64,000 nt of DNA from Dyadobacter sp. CY356 (GTDB lineage Bacteria > Bacteroidota > Bacteroidia > Cytophagales > Spirosomataceae), in NCBI RefSeq assembly GCF_021440195.1, contig NZ_JAJTSZ010000007.1:124001-188000 (forward strand). The letters are read 5' to 3'. Positions 9,401 to 17,272 of this stretch are shown here, one piece after another (position 1 is the first letter of the stretch; each line of letters opens with the position of its first letter). Below the pieces are notes generated by a model. That model worked only from the letters and a program-made list of their open reading frames with translations, did not search any database and was not told where the DNA came from. A program made the translations under genes and the position numbers.

Positions 9401-9788
9401 CGGTAAGAAAGTAAGAACTTAAATCTGAAAAGAAGCTAATGTATGGATTTAGCCTAGCAGTGGTAGGTCTAAACAGTAAAGAGTCTATCGCTCCGTCATT
9501 AGGTTCTGCATAAAACAAAACCTCATTATTGGCCGTACTTAGGATACTAATTTCTTTTCCCCTGTGCCAGAGCTGTAAATTTTCTGAACTCTTAGTAAAA
9601 TCATCAGGTAATAATGCAAAAGGAACCCTATGGATTCCTTTTGAAGATACTTTCACTTTTACGTATTTTTTTGTGTAATCTATCCATTCGTTCCCATAAA
9701 CACCGCTCCATTGCGCGAAACATGATGTCACGGTGCCAAGTAATAAAATATTTAAGAGAAGGTATTTTCGGAAAGTTCTGACCAACAT
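6405..9788 (-). CDS. PorU2-type C25 (gingipain-like) protein with T9SS sorting domain, copy A
   Basis: A 1127-residue exported protein has a signal peptide (residues 1-25, ending CFAQ) and the family opening WSGVYGNEWIDYTK. A C25 cysteine-peptidase domain carries a candidate catalytic dyad, His645 in YFGHGS and Cys679 in FNGCGVGN. It ends with a T9SS sorting domain (VVSPNPASS ... GLYFYNVKF). PorU is the T9SS sortase; PorU2-type proteins are related, but their role is unsettled. Both active-site residues are present. The middle C-terminal region (about 800-1010) has Ig-like strands with a CGDNSCNF pair of cysteines that copy B lacks. Its upstream neighbour is paralogous and separated by a hairpin. 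Confidence 0.8.
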   Translation of the reverse strand: MLVRTFRKYLLLNILLLGTVTSCFAQWSGVYGNEWIDYTKKYVKVKVSSKGIHRVPFALLPDDFTKSSENLQLWHRGKEISILSTANNEVLFYAEPNDGAIDSLLFRPTTARLNPYISFFSDLSSYFLTVNTGTNKRAVLIGNSPLTGEVEPFHFQKLIKTYTTQFAQSTSAIAAPMNNSFYEDMNSWTGSTIYGQSASGTTSSNSVFTETFKLKNWISSADKKPQFEFMVNGLHNGAHNVQISIGKTLDNASLRNISTVNFVGFGGRKVSKIELGATDISSDGNGGIKVISNSSDANDRFALSYYSIIYPQKTDMSGDSSAYFYFKGTGSSSSRVKITGVPGDSRIYDVTNVDQPKILTYNITDSSVEGMIPRTANNDLTLFISSSSKIKTISNDNISTVDFTPAYTSDSNFNKQKAIDPGKFDYLIITNKNLLESAKKYAQYRNSLEGGNYTSVVFEISSIYDQFNYGEPSAVAVRRFVDYMLKTGIRAKHNLFLIGKSITLPDRIVKEMPGEVPTFGDPGSDVLLVAGLQGKGENVPSIPVGRISALQPIDVLNYLAKVQSYEKQIVNIGWRKNVLHVSGGKTASEINQLRDILNDLVPEVSSGEVGGKVIPYVKQSTIEVEEANVFPDVNKGVGMISYFGHGSPTVTDLDLGFVSDASRGYSNQDKYPLMYFNGCGVGNVFSRRDENVLATDWLVTPNKGAIAIIANSFNSYVAPTTTHLIHLYDEIFGQTHETPPTIGQIMQAVASKISSQSSNIYDIGNLHQSLVHGDPAIQIIKLKDLDYSVDSGGGILLYSESAGKNIGNSQSLRVATILSNLGKYDKTITIPLQVKIFYSDGTIDIKNLIVPSIAYQDTVFVSLTNNKSIQSIKVDIDPGETLKESNISNNTAELLIDWNVAKEETVYPRGLQKDLIAPLLTVTFNNRILKNDEVIKPSPKIQLLLIDDRAIDVDSSYMNVYLKSCGDNSCNFKRLAYSNGKLRTSQVSNKSLMIDYFADNLVDGVYELMVEAKDSSGNSTLQPYTIRFSIDKENVELPVVVSPNPASSFVHFEVNIDDAKSFKSIEWLIYDSQGNILEKNQIDSLFSGLNEWYWKPNSASGLYFYNVKFINLDGKESRNTGKIVIVK

Positions 9789-9804
9789 AGCATGTTATTA
9801 AAAT

Positions 9805-9840
9805 ATTGGTGTCTAAACTTTTTTAAGTTTAGACACCAAT
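9805..9840. terminator. Hairpin between the two PorU2-type genes
   Basis: Arms 9805-9820 and 9825-9840 are a perfect 16-bp inverted repeat around TTTT. It follows the upstream gene (ends 9857) and precedes the start of the downstream gene (9788), so it probably reduces read-through between the two copies. Confidence 0.65.
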
Positions 9841-9856
9841 CAAGATAATTTAAGTG

Positions 9857-12835
9857 TTATTCTTTTACAATTTTTTTATGATAAACGTCTCCATTTTCAG
9901 TAACAATATCAAGAATGTAGACACCTGTTGGATAGTTCTGTAATGATAAATGTGACTTTGTTCCGCTTCCTAGGACTTTTCCTGAATTATTTAGTATGGA
10001 CCAAGATTTCAACGTTGTTGGCGTGTTTAATTTAATGTCTACAACATTTTTAGTTGGATTTGGATAAACAACTGATTGCTCAATATCACTTGTTTTAATA
10101 GAAACAATTCTGGAAAAACTATCTTCTGAGGAAGGAGCAGATCCATCTTTTCTATCAACTTGTCTGATTCTATAATAATTAAGACCTTCCAGAGGCTGAT
10201 TATCAACAAAGCTATAATCACTTTGAGTCGAAACATCACCTTTACCTTCAACAGAACCAATGCTTACAAAGTTTTTAGCATTGTAGCTACGTTCAATTAT
10301 AAAATGGCTATTGTTTATTTCCCAAGCTGTTTGCCAGTCTATCGTAACCTGATTAGTTCCACTTAATTTTGCACTTATATTAATGAAACCTACTGGTAAG
10401 GGGTTGAATGAATTTAAAACAACAATAGCTGGATCACCAATTAAATTGGCTTGATGTATGTTTGTAATATCGTAGTCATTAGCAGCCAATACTCTTCCTG
10501 CAGCGGATCCTGTTATAATTAAGCTAGCTGAATTCCTATGAATCTGACCCATGGTTTTTGTTTTCATAGTCGCCTCTTTCTGCGCAAACAACTGACCATA
10601 TAAAGTTTCCAGATAAGTGATTGTCGGGGAGACATAACTATTGAATGAACTTGCTATCATGGCAATGGATCCTTTTCCGCTTGTCAGTAACCAATCTCTT
10701 GAAAGCACATCACCTTGTTGACTATTACGACTAAATAAATTACCTACACCGCAACCATTAAAATACATTATTGGGTACTTGGTATTTGAATATGTATCAC
10801 CAGTGCTACTATAATTATTGGTAGGGCCACTAGGTTTGGATACTAATCCAACGTTCAATAACGTCTCATTTGGGCTTCCATGTCCATAGTATGTGATCAT
10901 ACCAACACCATTATTTACGTTTGTAGTAATATTTGCGGGAGTTATATTCGTACTGGGCGAAGCTGTTGTAAAATTTTGTACGCTACGAGAATTATCAGAT
11001 TTAACAATTGGAGCTACATCATCTAAAATAGCTACAAAATCATTTTGCTCATCTACTGTCTTTCCACCTGCAATGTGTAAGACTTTTTTTCTCCAGGAAA
11101 GACCGCTGGTTTCCGACTCATATGTTTTAACTTTTTCAAGATAAGCAGTAATCTGATAATCATAAAAAGCAGGAATACGTCCTACCGGAATAGATGGAAC
11201 ATCCTGATTAAATCCATTTAATCCGGTTACCAACAAAACGTCAGAACCAGGGTCACCAAATGTTGGGACTTCGTCCGGCATCTCTTTTTGTAATCTGCTT
11301 GGTAAGGTTACGTTATTTCCAATGAGAACTAAATTATGTTTAGTCCTGATACCACTTTTAGTCATGTAATCGACAAAACGTTTGATAGCAACGGCACTAG
11401 GTTCTCCGTAATTAAACTGATTGTATATGTCTTTCACATCATAAATCAGGGTTTTATAATTACCTCCCGCAGATGAATTGCGATAAGAAGCATAATCTAT
11501 TGCTTTCAGTTTTAGTGTACTATTCGTAACAATCAAATAATCATATGATGCCGGGTCTATTGCAGAATTCACATTTGATACTGTCGGTAAAGCGTGATAA
11601 GGAGTCCACGTTACATCAGTAATCTGGTTAGCTGCAATTGTCTTTATATCTGCCGGTAGTGAAGCGAATACTTTAACATCGCTAGCACTTGTACGAGGTA
11701 CCATGGCTTCAAAAGTGGACCCTGAAAGATTACCAGAAATAATTTTAGGCTCATCAATATTTGATATATCGTATAATGAGATACCGCTTTGAGAATTTGA
11801 AATACTCAAATGTATTGCCTGGCTGGATGCCTTAAAATTAAATTGTACAGAATTTAATCCAGCCATATCTGTTAATTGAGGATATGTTATGGCATAAAAG
11901 CTTAGGGCAAATCTATCCGTAGTATTGTCAGAAGTGGTATTGGATTTTAGTTGGATAATACCTGTACCCGACGGACTTATTTTGTCTGCTGGTATATTAA
12001 AATTAGATACTTTACGCCCTCCAAAACCTGAAAAATTAAATAATGTGACGTTACCCTGATCAGCGTCAGCATCTGTCTTACCTATCGAAATATTAACAGC
12101 ATGATTACCATTATGCAGGCCGTTAATCAATAGCTCCAAAACAGGTAGATCAGATGCCGTACTTACCCAGTTTTTTAATTGAAAAGAATTATTTGAAATT
12201 TTATTAGCACCAGTAGTGAACGCACCAAAAATTGAAGGGCCTGTCCACGAATTTGACTCATCATAGTAACTGTGATTCAAAGGTGAAGCAATAGCCTCAG
12301 TAGATGAAGCAAACTGGCTGGCAAATTTCGTTACATCAGTCTGAAAATGATATTGCTCCGCTGCTCCTGTTAATGAAGTACCATCCACAGATATGGCACG
12401 TTTGGTGCCTGATTTAGATGTAAGGAAGTATGCTCCTAAATCTGAAAATAGACTCACATATGGATTAAGACGAGCAGCAGGTGAAGGACGAAACATAAGC
12501 TCATCAGATTTTCCGTCATTAGGTTCACCGTAAAACAGGATTTCATTGTTGGATGTACTTATGATTGCTACCTCCTTACCTCTATGCCATAATTGAAAAT
12601 CAGATTCATTCTTTGGAAAGTCATTTGGAAGATTGGCAAAAGGAATTTTGTGAAGTCCTTTCACAGCAACAGGTATTTTCACATACCTTTTTGTATAATC
12701 AATCCATTCATTACCATAAACACCACTCCAAGAAGTTTGAGCAATAGTTTCTGATGCCTGCAGTATTAATCCACAAACTGTCAATGCAGTGATATAGACC
12801 AATCTCCTAATCGATAAAGTAAATTTTTTGTGCAT
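9857..12835 (-). CDS. PorU2-type C25 (gingipain-like) protein with T9SS sorting domain, copy B
   Basis: A 992-residue exported paralogue of the neighbouring gene. It has a signal peptide (about residues 1-32), the same WSGVYGNEWIDYTKRYV opening and C25 dyad candidates His652 (YYGHGS) and Cys695 (FNGCGVGN). After the peptidase domain comes a fibronectin-III-like segment (IDWQTAWEINNSHFIIERS) and a canonical sorting domain (VVYPNPTKN ... GVYILDIV). The C-terminal third thus differs in architecture from copy A while the catalytic part is conserved. The role is probably surface or secreted proteolysis, or T9SS-linked processing; the substrate is unknown. Confidence 0.8.
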   Translation of the reverse strand: MHKKFTLSIRRLVYITALTVCGLILQASETIAQTSWSGVYGNEWIDYTKRYVKIPVAVKGLHKIPFANLPNDFPKNESDFQLWHRGKEVAIISTSNNEILFYGEPNDGKSDELMFRPSPAARLNPYVSLFSDLGAYFLTSKSGTKRAISVDGTSLTGAAEQYHFQTDVTKFASQFASSTEAIASPLNHSYYDESNSWTGPSIFGAFTTGANKISNNSFQLKNWVSTASDLPVLELLINGLHNGNHAVNISIGKTDADADQGNVTLFNFSGFGGRKVSNFNIPADKISPSGTGIIQLKSNTTSDNTTDRFALSFYAITYPQLTDMAGLNSVQFNFKASSQAIHLSISNSQSGISLYDISNIDEPKIISGNLSGSTFEAMVPRTSASDVKVFASLPADIKTIAANQITDVTWTPYHALPTVSNVNSAIDPASYDYLIVTNSTLKLKAIDYASYRNSSAGGNYKTLIYDVKDIYNQFNYGEPSAVAIKRFVDYMTKSGIRTKHNLVLIGNNVTLPSRLQKEMPDEVPTFGDPGSDVLLVTGLNGFNQDVPSIPVGRIPAFYDYQITAYLEKVKTYESETSGLSWRKKVLHIAGGKTVDEQNDFVAILDDVAPIVKSDNSRSVQNFTTASPSTNITPANITTNVNNGVGMITYYGHGSPNETLLNVGLVSKPSGPTNNYSSTGDTYSNTKYPIMYFNGCGVGNLFSRNSQQGDVLSRDWLLTSGKGSIAMIASSFNSYVSPTITYLETLYGQLFAQKEATMKTKTMGQIHRNSASLIITGSAAGRVLAANDYDITNIHQANLIGDPAIVVLNSFNPLPVGFINISAKLSGTNQVTIDWQTAWEINNSHFIIERSYNAKNFVSIGSVEGKGDVSTQSDYSFVDNQPLEGLNYYRIRQVDRKDGSAPSSEDSFSRIVSIKTSDIEQSVVYPNPTKNVVDIKLNTPTTLKSWSILNNSGKVLGSGTKSHLSLQNYPTGVYILDIVTENGDVYHKKIVKE

Positions 12836-13403
12836 AGTGCAAATTAGATTATAGTTACGATATTTTAATTTTCAAAATTTCACTAAACCATGTGAATATT
12901 TATAACAACTAATATACTACTATATAAAGTGTTATCCCAAATTCATCAGCCTAATAAATTAACGTTGAAATTACAACAACTTCAACATCTCTACAAATTA
13001 ATAAAATATAAATAGCACTAAATATTAACCTGAAATATTAACCTGCCCTATTTTGAATATAAATCAGTTCATCTTTGTGCTATGACGAGTGTTTTGATAC
13101 ATAAGTAACACGATAGTGGCATTAATATTTATATGCTTTTCTCCATCAAATAATTATATTTCCATTCACTACAAATTACATAGACCAAGATTCCGCCAAC
13201 ATCACTAATCCAATTTACATTCCAACATCAATTCCATATTAAAATATTTTAATATGATTTAACAATTTCATAATGAGGTAAATATAAAATATATGCTAAT
13301 GGCGGAACGTTTTGGACTTTTTAATGGTACTATTTCTACGTAAATTTCGTTTATCCAAAACGGAATTCTTCAAAAATTGTAAATCTTATATATTAGCCAG
13401 ACC
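12836..13403. other. Gene-free AT-rich region with repeats
   Basis: This 568-bp region divides the divergent PorU2-type and acyl carrier protein genes. It holds a 13-bp direct repeat in tandem (13020-13032, 13033-13045), a 22-bp perfect palindrome (13235-13256), and 9-bp inverted arms (13308-13316, 13354-13362) just upstream of the carrier-protein gene. No convincing promoter pair or RNA gene was recognised. Confidence 0.6.
13235..13256. repeat. 22-bp perfect palindrome
   Basis: The sequence equals its own reverse complement across 22 bp and is made only of A and T apart from the end bases. It could be a protein-binding site, but in such AT-rich DNA a chance palindrome is also plausible. Confidence 0.5.
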
Positions 13404-13637
13404 ATGAAAGAACGTATTATTAAAATTTTGAACAACTTCGGCATTGATAAAAATGCGGTTTCTGACAACGCAAATTTCATGAAAGATCTTGGCTTTGACA
13501 GTCTGGATACAGTGGATCTGATGATGCAGCTTGAACAGGAATTCAATATTGCTATCCCTGATGATGATTATTCAAAGATAATAACTGTTAAAAGTCTGGT
13601 TGAATATCTCGAAGAACGTCAGGCAATTGCAGCGTAA
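13404..13637 (+). CDS. Acyl carrier protein
   Basis: A 77-residue protein with the ACP fold signature DLGFDSLDTVDLMM; Ser33 in DSL is the expected 4'-phosphopantetheine site. The acidic helix II and the IPDDDYSKIITVKSLVEYL tail are typical of fatty-acid or dedicated ACPs. It stands alone, with no fabF, ketosynthase or phosphopantetheinyl transferase beside it, so it may be a second, specialised ACP and not the essential acpP. A terminator follows at 13670-13700. Confidence 0.9.
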   Translation: MKERIIKILNNFGIDKNAVSDNANFMKDLGFDSLDTVDLMMQLEQEFNIAIPDDDYSKIITVKSLVEYLEERQAIAA

Positions 13638-13669
13638 TCCCACAATCAAATGACTATGTCTTGACAAAA

Positions 13670-13700
13670 CCTGACAATAAATGACTTCTTTATTGTCAGG
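13670..13700. terminator. Bidirectional terminator after the ACP gene
   Basis: Arms 13670-13681 and 13689-13700 form a perfect 12-bp stem with a 7-nt loop, placed between the convergent ACP and response-regulator genes. Confidence 0.75.
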
Positions 13701-13719
13701 AACAATTACACTACCCAGT

Positions 13720-14355
13720 CTACAAAGCTCTTCCCGTCACCCACTTGTTAGAATTTGCCACTTTTATTGCATCTGCCTTGCTGGATACTTCAAGTTTCCG
13801 ATAAATATTTTTGATGTGGCTTCGTATGGTTTCCTTGCTAACATATAAGTCCAGCGCAATTTTTGAATAGCTTTTCCCTTCTGCAATACTTTGAAGCACC
13901 TCTGTTTCCCGTTCGGTCAATGGAGAATTCTGTTGTTGCTGGAATGATTGCACCACCATTTTGGCGATAGATAAACTCATGGGCGCTCCGCCAGCCAGGG
14001 CTTCATCAATATTCTGGACAATTTCAGAAATATTGGAATTTTTGACAATATACCCGCCGGCACCCGCACAAAGTGAGCGAAAAACCTTTTCGCTGTCCTC
14101 CAAAACTGTGATAATTAAAACGATACAGTCCGGATATAGCTTTTTAATTCTGATTGTGCCTGCAATACCATCCATCCCTGGCAGTTCAATATCCATCAAT
14201 ACAATATCGGGCAGATCCTGATCCAGATGTTCCAAGGCCTCTTCAACATTGCTGTACAAATTCATTACTTCATATTTTTCGATCGTCTCCAGTACTGCCC
14301 TGAATCCTTCCCGGATAGAAATATTATCTTCAACAATTATAATCCGTTTTTTCAT
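13720..14355 (-). CDS. NarL/LuxR-family response regulator
   Basis: A 211-residue protein. The receiver domain (residues 1-120) has acidic residues ED at 9-10, the phospho-acceptor Asp55 in VLMDIELPG, and a conserved Lys in IVKNSN. The C-terminal LuxR helix-turn-helix reads LTERETEVLQSIAEGKSYSKIA ... IRSHIKNIYRKL. It starts 3 nt after the stop of the histidine kinase upstream, so the two form a two-component operon. The regulon is unknown. Confidence 0.92.
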   Translation of the reverse strand: MKKRIIIVEDNISIREGFRAVLETIEKYEVMNLYSNVEEALEHLDQDLPDIVLMDIELPGMDGIAGTIRIKKLYPDCIVLIITVLEDSEKVFRSLCAGAGGYIVKNSNISEIVQNIDEALAGGAPMSLSIAKMVVQSFQQQQNSPLTERETEVLQSIAEGKSYSKIALDLYVSKETIRSHIKNIYRKLEVSSKADAIKVANSNKWVTGRAL

Positions 14356-14358
14356 AAA

Positions 14359-15600
14359 TCACTTTTCTAACGCAACAATAGTAAAATGTACCGGAGCATC
14401 TATTTGCAGCCGTGTTCCCTGTGAACTACCATAAACTTTAAATCTGAAATCATTTTCCTTACTACGCTTTTCCATATTATGGAGCCCGTTATGAGGCTCT
14501 ACTTTACTAGGCTCCTTCCACGCGCCGTCATCTTGCAGGGAAATGGAAACATAATCCTTAAAAACTGCCATTTCCATAAGGACTTCCTTTGCACCGGAAT
14601 GTTTGGCAACATTTGTCATGGCTTCTTTAAAAATAAAAATGATATGACGAGAGGCAAATGCCTGTAATTGAACAGATTCTACTATGGTATGAACCGTTGA
14701 TTTAACAGAAAAAGCAATATCAAACTGGTTATAAAAAACTTGGCCAAATGAAGTCAGGTACGCAAAAAGCTCCTGAGGATCATCGCTGTTATTATTAACA
14801 CTCCAAAGAAAGTCACGGCTGGAGGCATATAGTTTGTCGCTGTTCATAATGATGTTGTCAACAACCGACAGTACTGTGGGCTGATCTTTTAATTTCAATT
14901 CCAAAATAGCAGCTTGCCGGGTAATGGCTGACAACATATTTCCTGTTTCATCGTGAAAATCGCTGGCCAGATTTTGCCTCATTGTTGACAATTGCTGCGT
15001 ACGATCCTTCACCGCTCTATCCAGCAAATCAATCCGGATATGCTGCTGTTCCCTGATCTGTAAACGTGCTGCATCATGTTGCTCCTGAACAAACCAGAAA
15101 AAAGCACCAAAAAAAATCGTCAGAACGACATGAGAAACAACGGCATACAGATTTTTATCATTTACTTCCGGAACAGAATAAAACAAATAAATGATGGCCA
15201 GAATATTAAAACAAATCATTAGAAGGCCAATTCTTCGATTAAACCAGAAGCCTGTCAGCAGCAAAAGATATAAGGTAGTTACGGCAGGAGAATCAATTCC
15301 ACCAGTTTCCAGTGTATCATTCACAATGACCACATAACTTGTCACCAATCCCAGAAGTAACGGAGGCCAGTAGATGCCGTATATTTTCAGAGAAAATAAG
15401 GTACAAATCCCCAGACCTGCCAGAATGTAATATCCAATAAGCGTTGGAGGGAAAAAGAACAAAGGTATAGGTAAAATAAGCAGCAAAGTGGTAGCTACGA
15501 TTGTACCGCTCACGATTGTACGCACCTGATCATACTCCGGATGCAATTTATTTCGCAGTTCAGGTGTCAAAAAATAATTAATCAGCTTTTCACGTATCAT
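14359..15600 (-). CDS. Membrane histidine kinase, HisKA_3 type, with degenerate G1 box
   Basis: A 413-residue sensor kinase has about six hydrophobic segments in residues 28-170, a coiled stretch, and the HisKA_3 phospho-acceptor His216 in DFHDETGNML. The N box is EAMTNVAKHSG. The ATP-binding G1 box reads DDGAW where DxGxG is usual, so the second glycine is missing; the G2 box (HNGLHNMEKR) is normal. It may still bind ATP, but this deserves a check. It has no periplasmic sensor domain, so the membrane part probably senses the signal. It is coupled to the NarL-type regulator downstream. Confidence 0.88.
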   Translation of the reverse strand: MIREKLINYFLTPELRNKLHPEYDQVRTIVSGTIVATTLLLILPIPLFFFPPTLIGYYILAGLGICTLFSLKIYGIYWPPLLLGLVTSYVVIVNDTLETGGIDSPAVTTLYLLLLTGFWFNRRIGLLMICFNILAIIYLFYSVPEVNDKNLYAVVSHVVLTIFFGAFFWFVQEQHDAARLQIREQQHIRIDLLDRAVKDRTQQLSTMRQNLASDFHDETGNMLSAITRQAAILELKLKDQPTVLSVVDNIIMNSDKLYASSRDFLWSVNNNSDDPQELFAYLTSFGQVFYNQFDIAFSVKSTVHTIVESVQLQAFASRHIIFIFKEAMTNVAKHSGAKEVLMEMAVFKDYVSISLQDDGAWKEPSKVEPHNGLHNMEKRSKENDFRFKVYGSSQGTRLQIDAPVHFTIVALEK

Positions 15601-16293
15601 GCGAATGTTGTCGACACTGTAAAATTAAACAGCTTCAGGTCAATTTGATGTTTTAAAATAAGTACTACTACAAAATCCCCCAAAATGGGTGATTGATTCC
15701 CTTAATTTATGCCCCTAATTTTGATATCGCTAAGAAGCTGAATTTAGCTGCTTCAAATAATTTCTAAATGACATTCCTGGTTAATATATCAGCAAAACTA
15801 TTGATATCATTCGGGTTTTGTTACCAACTAAGAAATCCTCCTCGATCAGCCTTGCAAAATTAGGCATATAACCACGGCTGGTGGTGTAATGGCTGCCAGC
15901 TTATATTTATCCTGACGATAACGGAAACAATAATATACTACCACCTCTATTCACCTGTGCACACACTATAACATTTTGATTTTCATTGTAAATAATAAAA
16001 TCAAAATGTATTATTGCAGAGATTTTATATACCCTCCTTACTCAAAAATAAAATGAAACCATTTTACAACTTCACTCTTGTAAATCTTTTTAAGTATTTA
16101 AAAAGATTTTTCGCATCCGGCGGTTTTTATAACATAAAATCCGCAATCCTCAGTAATTTTTCTTTTCTATTGAGTTGTACATACCTCTTGAAGCAATTAT
16201 CCTGCTCATATTTATTAACAGACACGCGTTGAGGCCGAGATACTCATAAGTTCTCTACATCCTTTTCAAAATCATCTTCTATTCAAGCGGTCT
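15601..16293. other. Gene-poor region with a 13-bp inverted repeat
   Basis: This 693-bp region lies between the divergent kinase and secreted-protein genes. Its clearest element is an inverted repeat with 13-bp perfect arms (15971-15983 and 15997-16009) and a 13-nt spacer. A possible 72-codon frame at 16014-16232 has no recognisable domain and a compositional bias of chance AT-rich frames, so it is not called a gene. Nothing else is supported. Confidence 0.55.
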
Positions 16294-17109
16294 ATGAAAT
16301 CTCTGTGCGCCAGAAGTATTATACTTCTATTGCTGTCATGCTTTTTTAATTCATACTCTGGTGTTTCACAACATTTGAAGCTACCTGTCAGTGACTTCAA
16401 TGAAAAAAAATACGAGCCTGTTTCTGATAATTCTATTCTTACCAGAGGGCAAACCCGATGTTTTTCAGGCACCGGAATGCTGAACGAACTGATCCTGGAT
16501 GGAGGTACATTGTTAGTTACAGGAAAAATGAAAATCAAAAAACTGACAATTCTTAAAGGCAGTATTGTCGTTGCCAAAAAAGCATCAGCCATCTTGCCCG
16601 CTCTTGAATTTAATGGAAACGCGTCACTGATTAATTGTGGATCTGTAACATTTACAGGAGACGTTTCACTAAACCATACCAACAATTGCATAGCTAACAA
16701 TGGCCCGGACGCCAAAATGAACTGGGGATCTTCCGTTTTTAATTTTGGAGGAAAAAATTCCATTTTCATTAACAACGGCATTTCAGATATTGGCAACTTA
16801 TTATTGAATTCTAAAAAAGGAAAGGTATTGTTGGGTCCCAACTCTCTCACAAACGTTGTAAATCTGACAAATAACTTCAAAAACCGAATTTTCATTCCCA
16901 AAGGAATTGCCAAACTTAGCCAGGCCGGGTACGCTCAACTTTCACAATCATTAACCGATAGTCACAACCTGATTGTTTGTCCCGGCCCCTACTCAGAAAT
17001 CCGTAAAGCCGTGGTTTCAACAGGAGGATATGGCAAGGCCAATGTGATGGAGAAAGGCTGCACCTCTTTCCCATCACCTATAAATCCAATTTTAACTTCT
17101 TATAAGTAA
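16294..17109 (+). CDS. Secreted protein of unknown function, beta-helix-like
   Basis: A 271-residue protein with a signal peptide (about residues 1-24). The rest has short repeating strands rich in G, N and hydrophobic residues (LILDGGTLLVTGKMKIKKL; SLINCGSVTFTGDVSL; NNGISDIGNLLLNSKKGKVLL), which suggests a parallel beta-helix or adhesin-like repeat domain. It lacks a recognisable T9SS sorting domain. A 213-codon frame lies on the opposite strand over most of it; this strand is preferred because of the signal peptide and repeat pattern. Function is not known. Confidence 0.6.
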   Translation: MKSLCARSIILLLLSCFFNSYSGVSQHLKLPVSDFNEKKYEPVSDNSILTRGQTRCFSGTGMLNELILDGGTLLVTGKMKIKKLTILKGSIVVAKKASAILPALEFNGNASLINCGSVTFTGDVSLNHTNNCIANNGPDAKMNWGSSVFNFGGKNSIFINNGISDIGNLLLNSKKGKVLLGPNSLTNVVNLTNNFKNRIFIPKGIAKLSQAGYAQLSQSLTDSHNLIVCPGPYSEIRKAVVSTGGYGKANVMEKGCTSFPSPINPILTSYK

Positions 17110-17160
17110 CTAGTAGTCAATAATATTTCATTACAAGTCTTTGTCCATTAAATAAGTTAA

Positions 17161-17202
17161 CGTTAATATACTTCCATATTAACGCAAAATTTCTTAGTTT
17201 TG
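17161..17202 (+). promoter_or_regulatory. -7 box with upstream inverted repeat, esterase gene
   Basis: TAGTTTTG at 17195-17202 matches the -7 consensus. A perfect 9-bp inverted repeat (17161-17169 and 17176-17184, 6-nt spacer) covers the position where the -33 element would lie, and no TTTG is present there. This looks like an activator- or repressor-controlled promoter for the gene starting at 17273. Confidence 0.45.
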
Positions 17203-17272
17203 TCCTATATTCTGAATTTTCACATATTTCAGATTTATACCTCTCTATCATTTCATCTTTCTACTATACTTT

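Noticed and set aside
6405..12835. PorU2-type peptidases as the missing lasso leader peptidase
   Set aside because: They have signal peptides and T9SS sorting domains, so they act outside the cytoplasm where the leader is expected to be cut.
16014..16232. 72-codon frame before the secreted protein
   Set aside because: No domain, AT-rich and in a gene-poor region; the start overlaps the right side of an inverted repeat.
16272..16913. 213-codon frame opposite the secreted protein
   Set aside because: No signal peptide or domain; the plus-strand gene has a signal peptide and a clear repeat pattern.
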